This document shows, in pieces, positions 61,101 to 64,000 of a DNA stretch of 64,000 bases. How positions within the stretch are numbered: position 1 is the first letter of the stretch; each line of letters begins with the position of its first letter. The DNA is from an uncultured Oscillibacter sp. (GTDB taxonomy: Bacteria > Bacillota > Clostridia > Oscillospirales > Oscillospiraceae). Below the pieces are notes generated by a model. That model was not told the DNA's origin, did not search any database, and saw nothing but the letters and a program-made list of their open reading frames with translations. Position numbers and translations under genes: made by a program. The stretch lies in the NCBI GenBank assembly GCA_910577405.1, contig CAJTMG010000004.1:73638-137637 (forward strand), read 5' to 3'.

Positions 61101-61602
61101 CAAGTCCACAGCGGCGGCGGCGATTGCTAAGTTCGCGGCGGGCGGTAAGGAGACCAAGAAAAAGGATCTGGGACTGATGGCCATGAGTTACGGTTATGTC
61201 TACGTTGCGCAGGTAGCCATGGGCGCGGACCCGGCTCAGACCTTGAAGGCCATTCGGGAAGCGGAAGCCTATCCCGGCCCGTCCCTGGTGATCTGCTACA
61301 GCCCCTGCATTGAACACGGTATGAAATGCGGCATGGGCTTGAGTCAGGCGGAGGAAAAGAAGGCAGTCGAGTGCGGCTACTGGCATCTGTACCGCTACAA
61401 CCCCGCCCTGAAAGCCGAGGGCAAGAATCCGTTCACTTTGGACTCCAAGGAACCCACCGGCGATTTCCAGAAGTTCCTGCTGGGTCAGAACCGTTACGCA
61501 TCCCTGAAACTCAGCTTCCCCGGCAAGGCTGACGAGCTTTACGCCAAGGCTGCCCGCGATGCGAAAGAACGGCTGGAAAGCTACAAGAACCTGGCGAAAT
61601 AA
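58105..61602 (+). CDS. nifJ: Pyruvate:ferredoxin (flavodoxin) oxidoreductase, single-chain
   Basis: 1165-aa homodimer-type PFOR that converts pyruvate and CoA to acetyl-CoA, CO2 and reduced ferredoxin, the core of anaerobic energy metabolism. Domains in order: the N-terminal pyrimidine-binding TPP domain (GNQAAAYISYAFTEVAGIFPITPSSPMAEHVDEW), transketolase-C-like and gamma domains, and two ferredoxin [4Fe-4S] motifs (CIQCNQCALVCPHAAI, CTGCGSCVNVC). The C-terminal TPP-pyrophosphate domain has CAGCGETPYIKL and GDGWAYDIGYGGLDHV. Length is as expected. The ribosome binding site is AAGGGGGA. C-ending codons dominate, as in highly expressed genes here. Confidence 0.98.
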   Translation: MAKRIEIMDGNQAAAYISYAFTEVAGIFPITPSSPMAEHVDEWAANGKKNLFGQPVEVVEMQSEGGAAGTVHGALQSGALTTTYTASQGLLLMIPNMYKIAGEMLPGVFHVSARTLSAHALSIFGDHSDVMGVRSTGFSLLASSSPQEVMDLGAVAHLAAIHCRMPFLHFFDGFRTSHEIQKIDALDYEDLRPLVDMDALKAFRQNSLNPEHPATRGTTVNPDIFFQCREACNQKIASIPEAVEQYMQEINKLTGRNYQLFDYYGALDAERVIILMGSAAETAKETVDYLTAKGEKVGLVNVHLYRPFSADHFLNAIPKTCKRLAVLDRTKEPGSMGEPLYQDVCTIYKQRGIPMEIVGGRYGLSSKDTTPGQILAVYENLKAETPKNDFTIGIVDDVTFTSLPVTQEINTTPAGQTDVEIWGMGSDGTVGANKNSIKIIGHATDLYCQAYFVYDSKKSGGLTQSHLRFGHSPIRSPYLVSAADFVACHTPSYVHKYDMAKNLKEGGTFLLNCGWDLDGLEKNLPASMKRTLARKHAKFYTIDAISIARKLGLGSRTNTILQAAFFTLTGVIPIDQAVTEMKDAIYKTYYKKKGQEVVDMNNASIDHGINELVEVQIPDAWLNAQGTPVENHNPAFIQDVVEVMNRQEGDVLPVSTMVKYGLEDGTWPAGTTKFEKRGAAVEVPVWNAAKCIQCNQCALVCPHAAIRPILLDESEEAKKPAGFETVPAKGLKQYTYRMQVSPYDCTGCGSCVNVCLAKDCALEMKPLDSQLKEAPNWTFAVEEVEIKKDAVSAKNVKASQFAKPYFEFSGACAGCGETPYIKLVTQLFGDRMYITNASGCSSAYGGSTPSSPYCTDKKGFGPAWAMSLFEDNAEYAYGYLLGQEAVKRQLAAHVEALAEAGVAPDVCRAYLENANNAETSREASDALLAALENNGSDDAEFIRQNKEFLTKKSVWAFGGDGWAYDIGYGGLDHVLASGKDINVLVLDTEVYSNTGGQSSKSTAAAAIAKFAAGGKETKKKDLGLMAMSYGYVYVAQVAMGADPAQTLKAIREAEAYPGPSLVICYSPCIEHGMKCGMGLSQAEEKKAVECGYWHLYRYNPALKAEGKNPFTLDSKEPTGDFQKFLLGQNRYASLKLSFPGKADELYAKAARDAKERLESYKNLAK

Positions 61603-61607
61603 CAAAA

Positions 61608-61646
61608 AATCTACAGCCCGGCGGGTGGTCTGTCTGTCCGCCGGGC
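61608..61646. terminator. GC-rich hairpin after nifJ
   Basis: GCCCGGCGG (61616-61624) pairs perfectly with CCGCCGGGC (61638-61646). On + it is followed by ACAATTAAT rather than a T-run, so it is a likely but non-classical 3' end. Confidence 0.6.
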
Positions 61647-61958
61647 ACAATTAATCTGCATATTCGTTCTCACATGGACAGTCCCGACCTGTGTAAGGAC
61701 TGTTGGGATTCGTTGATTCTGACAACTGCTGAAAAATGTCATCCCCAGCTTGATCTTGTTATGACGGCTCCGGAGAACCAGTCCTTTGCCGTCAAGGGTT
61801 CCTCGTCCCCCCTGCCGCTGATTAACTTATGTTCAATTTTTTGCCCGCTTTTTGGGGGGCTTCTTTTTTTGCGCCAATTGCTTTGTTTCAACCTTTGCGC
61901 TTCTCTCCCATGACAGCGCTTTTTTGTGAGACGGGCGTGGTATACTGTCGAATTGCTA

Positions 61959-61987
61959 TTGAGAATTATAAAGTCCTATGTTATAAT
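61959..61987 (+). promoter_or_regulatory. Promoter for ychF
   Basis: TTGAGA (61959-61964), 17-base spacer, TATAAT (61982-61987), giving a leader of about 130 bases. The rest of the 61647-61958 gap holds T-rich runs but no gene I can support. Confidence 0.75.
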
Positions 61988-62123
61988 GCAAAGATATATG
62001 GAGCGCTATATTCATGTAACGGGCGAATCAGTTTGAGGCTGTTTGCACTGTGCCGTAAAAATGGCGCGAACGGGCATGATGAAAATCCTGAAAGGCCTGA
62101 AAACAAAGGAGTTGCAGAAAGTT

Positions 62124-63233
62124 ATGAAATTAGGCATTGTAGGACTGCCGAACGTAGGAAAATCCACATTATTCAACGCGATAACAAACGCGGGAGCAGA
62201 GAGCGCAAACTATCCCTTCTGCACGATAGAGCCGAAAGCGGGGATGGTGGCGGTCCCTGACGAGCGTCTGGACCGATTGGCGGAGATATACGAGCCGGAT
62301 AAGAAGACGCCTGCGGTTATAGAGTTTGTAGATATCGCCGGGCTGGTAAAGGGCGCGAGCCAGGGCGCGGGATTAGGGAACAAATTTCTTGCGAACATCC
62401 GGGAGAGCGACGCGATCGTGCACGTAGTCCGCTGCTTTGACGATGAGAACATTATGCACGTAGTAGAGGACGCCAGCACGAACGTCCCTGTAGACCCGTT
62501 GGGAGACATAGAGACGATAGACCTGGAGCTGATGATGGCGGACCTGGAGATGGTGAACCGCCGAGTAGAGAAAGCGGTAAAGGCGGCGAAGGGAGACAAG
62601 AAATACCTGCACGAGGCGGAGGTTTTCAAGTCGCTCGCGGAGCATCTGAACGGAGGAAAATCAGCCCGGACGTTTGAAGCAGAAAAAGAGGACCTTGCGC
62701 TGATCATGACCTGCGATCTGCTGAGTCTGAAGCCAGTGATATACGCGGCGAACACGGATGAAGAAGGCTTTGCGAATCTGGAAGGAAACGCCCATTATCA
62801 GAAGGTCTGCGAGGTAGCGAAGGCGGAAGGAGCGCAGGTATTGCCGATATGCGCGAAGCTGGAGGAAGAGATCGCGGGCTTGGAAGGCGACGAGAAGCAG
62901 ATGTTTCTGGAAGAGCTGGGGGTAAAGGAATCGGGACTGGACCGTCTGATCAAGTGCTCATATGACCTGCTGGGCCTGATATCGTTTCTGACGTACGGGA
63001 AAGACGAATGCCGCGCGTGGACGATTCGGAAGGGAACGAAGGCTCCCCAGGCAGCAGGAAAGATACACACGGATATTGAACGAGGCTTCATCCGTGCGGA
63101 GGTACTGGCGTATACGGACATGGAGAAATGCGGCAGTGTAGCGGCGGCAAAGGAAAAGGGACTGCTGCGGAGTGAAGGCAAGGAATATATCGTCCAGGAC
63201 GGCGACATGATTTACTTCCGGTTCAACGTATAA
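62124..63233 (+). CDS. ychF: YchF/OLA1-type redox-regulated ATPase
   Basis: 369-aa P-loop protein of the Obg-like family. It has LGIVGLPNVGKSTLFNAIT, DIAGLVKGASQGAGLGNKFLANIRE and the ATPase-type NxxE motif NTDE, and it ends with the TGS domain FRAEVLAYTDMEKCGS... to MIYFRFNV. YchF binds the ribosome and prefers ATP to GTP. The start is the ATG with AAAGGAG 12 bases upstream. Codon use is odd: Ala GCG, Thr ACG, Val GTA and Ile ATA are frequent, whereas neighbours prefer GCC, ACC, GTC/GTG and ATC. Confidence 0.96.
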   Translation: MKLGIVGLPNVGKSTLFNAITNAGAESANYPFCTIEPKAGMVAVPDERLDRLAEIYEPDKKTPAVIEFVDIAGLVKGASQGAGLGNKFLANIRESDAIVHVVRCFDDENIMHVVEDASTNVPVDPLGDIETIDLELMMADLEMVNRRVEKAVKAAKGDKKYLHEAEVFKSLAEHLNGGKSARTFEAEKEDLALIMTCDLLSLKPVIYAANTDEEGFANLEGNAHYQKVCEVAKAEGAQVLPICAKLEEEIAGLEGDEKQMFLEELGVKESGLDRLIKCSYDLLGLISFLTYGKDECRAWTIRKGTKAPQAAGKIHTDIERGFIRAEVLAYTDMEKCGSVAAAKEKGLLRSEGKEYIVQDGDMIYFRFNV

Positions 63234-63281
63234 AGAAATAACAGGCAAGGAACGGCTGACGGCTAGCAGGTGCAGCGTCTG

Positions 63282-63314
63282 AAGAAGGCAGGCAGCAATG
63301 TCTGTCTTCTTTCT
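63282..63314 (+). terminator. Probable terminator after ychF
   Basis: AGAAGGCAGGC (63282-63292) pairs with GTCTGTCTTCT (63300-63310) with some G-U pairs; a short T-rich tail (TTCT) follows. Confidence 0.5.
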
Positions 63315-63470
63315 GCGTATATAGGGGGGACGGAGGCAGGCGTCAAAACTCCTCCCGCCTTGCCGGAAGGAAATGAGAAGCTATAATGAGTCTGATGAAG
63401 CGTCGTATGCTTTCAGATAGTACGTGGGATTTCATATAATCGAAGTTTATTGGGGGGAATAAAATATGAA

Positions 63471-63509
63471 GCGAGGGGATGCCAGATTAAGACATCCCCC
63501 CGCGTATTT
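63471..63509. terminator. Bidirectional hairpin at the end of the sugar-ABC ATPase gene
   Basis: GCGAGGGGATG (63471-63481) pairs with CATCCCCCCGC (63493-63503), one mismatch. It is followed by TATTTTT on + and, on minus, by a T-rich stretch. The minus-strand ATPase gene ends right beside it. Confidence 0.75.
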
Positions 63510-64000
63510 TTAGAACTCCAGATTTTTCCCCTCGCTGTCAAACAGATGGCAGACATTGCCGCTGAAGGTCAGGTTCAGCTTGTCTCCGGCGCGGAAAGAG
63601 TCGATATGCTCTCCCTCAGCGTTCATGGTGGGGACAATGACCACCACGTCCTTGCCTTCGGCGTTGGCGTGGAAATGGACTTCGCTGCCCATCATTTCAC
63701 TGACCTCCACAGCAGCGGTAAGGGTGTTTCCCGACTGCTTGGCAAGCACCATATGGCTGGGCCGGACGCCGAGGGTAATGCTCTGAGAATTGACGTTCTT
63801 TGCTGCCAGAGCCTTCTGCTTTTCGGCTGAGAGTTCTACGATGCAGCTGCCGCCGACACTGACGGAGTACTTGCTGCCATTTCGGACGAGCTTGGCATTA
63901 AAGAAGTTCATCTGGGGCATTCCGATAAACCCGGCCACAAAGATATTGGCGGGATGGTCAAAAACTTCCTGGGGCGTGCCGATCTGCTGGATGAAGCCGT
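63510..64000 (-). CDS. Sugar ABC transporter ATPase, MsmK/UgpC type (C-terminal part; rest beyond window)
   Basis: Only the C-terminal 163 residues are inside the window. They begin GFIQQIGTPQEVFDHPANIFVAGFIGMPQMNFF, the usual end of the MalK/MsmK/UgpC nucleotide-binding domain, and continue into the regulatory TOBE/MOP-type domain (LGVRPSHMVLAKQSGNTLTAAVEVSEMMGSEVHFHANAEG). Such ATPases are often shared by several carbohydrate importers. The gene runs leftward and its start is beyond base 64000. Confidence 0.93.
   Translation of the reverse strand, partial: GFIQQIGTPQEVFDHPANIFVAGFIGMPQMNFFNAKLVRNGSKYSVSVGGSCIVELSAEKQKALAAKNVNSQSITLGVRPSHMVLAKQSGNTLTAAVEVSEMMGSEVHFHANAEGKDVVVIVPTMNAEGEHIDSFRAGDKLNLTFSGNVCHLFDSEGKNLEF

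Noticed and set aside
58084..61650. A long minus-strand open frame opposite nifJ
   Set aside because: Low-complexity Gly/Val/His-rich translation without motifs; the sense strand is an unmistakable PFOR.
61674..61913. 79-codon open frame between nifJ and ychF
   Set aside because: No ribosome binding site; the translation runs through T-rich terminator-like sequence and ends in a spurious hydrophobic stretch.

Overview
This 64 kb window looks like a piece of chromosome from a GC-rich, anaerobic Gram-positive bacterium of the Clostridia, most likely an Oscillospiraceae-type gut organism. The signs are HrcA/CIRCE heat-shock control, an era-yqzL-recO cluster, MutS2, S-layer-homology (SLH) proteins, a PdaA-type deacetylase, strong AGGAGG ribosome binding sites, a large pyruvate:ferredoxin oxidoreductase, a TRAP-TAXI transporter and a dockerin-bearing M60 protease. 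The taxonomy is inference from gene content.

Layout. 1-6.3 kb: housekeeping run on + (uvrA end, era, yqzL-like microgene, recO, a small unknown, mutS2). 6.3-16.7 kb: a minus-strand block with an SLH protein, a MacAB-like tripartite ABC exporter (adaptor, ATPase, permease), a fused TRAP permease with its TAXI binding lipoprotein, and a two-CBS-domain protein. 16.8-24 kb: a Crp/Fnr regulator ending in a 38-bp tandem repeat, a hexapeptide-repeat transferase, PdaA-like deacetylase, a membrane-anchored nuclease abutting a DEDDh exonuclease, and a large orphan hybrid histidine kinase. 24.4-27.2 kb: a MoxR ATPase coupled to a VWA/metallopeptidase-like protein. 27.3-29.7 kb: a CIRCE-controlled groES-groEL operon with an extra, divergent GroES-like gene between the two. 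30.1-36.3 kb: a 1639-aa secreted M60 (enhancin/mucinase-type) protease carrying a dockerin, overlapping an SLH-anchored partner. 37.7-45.2 kb: a CIRCE-controlled hrcA-grpE-dnaK-dnaJ run followed by a PHP phosphatase, rpiB and a DUF4015-type protein. 45.3-50.1 kb: accessory region with a JAMM protease carrying 14-aa repeats, gene debris, an unknown AT-richer gene and a GtrA/GtrB/Gtr glucosylation cluster. 50.2-51.4 kb: rpsF-ssb-rpsR. 51.5-53.2 kb: tRNA-Gly(CCC) followed by decayed genes, including an RHS (YD-repeat) fragment. 53.2-58 kb: a TPR/DUF4037-like/MATE operon and an opine-dehydrogenase-family enzyme. 58.1-64 kb: nifJ, ychF and the end of a sugar-ABC ATPase.

The best candidates for something new are the second GroES-like protein inside the groESL operon, the dockerin protease plus SLH/cohesin-like pair (a possible miniature cell-surface docking system), the lone JAMM protease with its repeat tail, the duplicated metallopeptidase motif in the VWA protein, and a possible orphan small RNA near 36.6 kb. 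All positions were read by eye; base composition, folding and homology were not computed.
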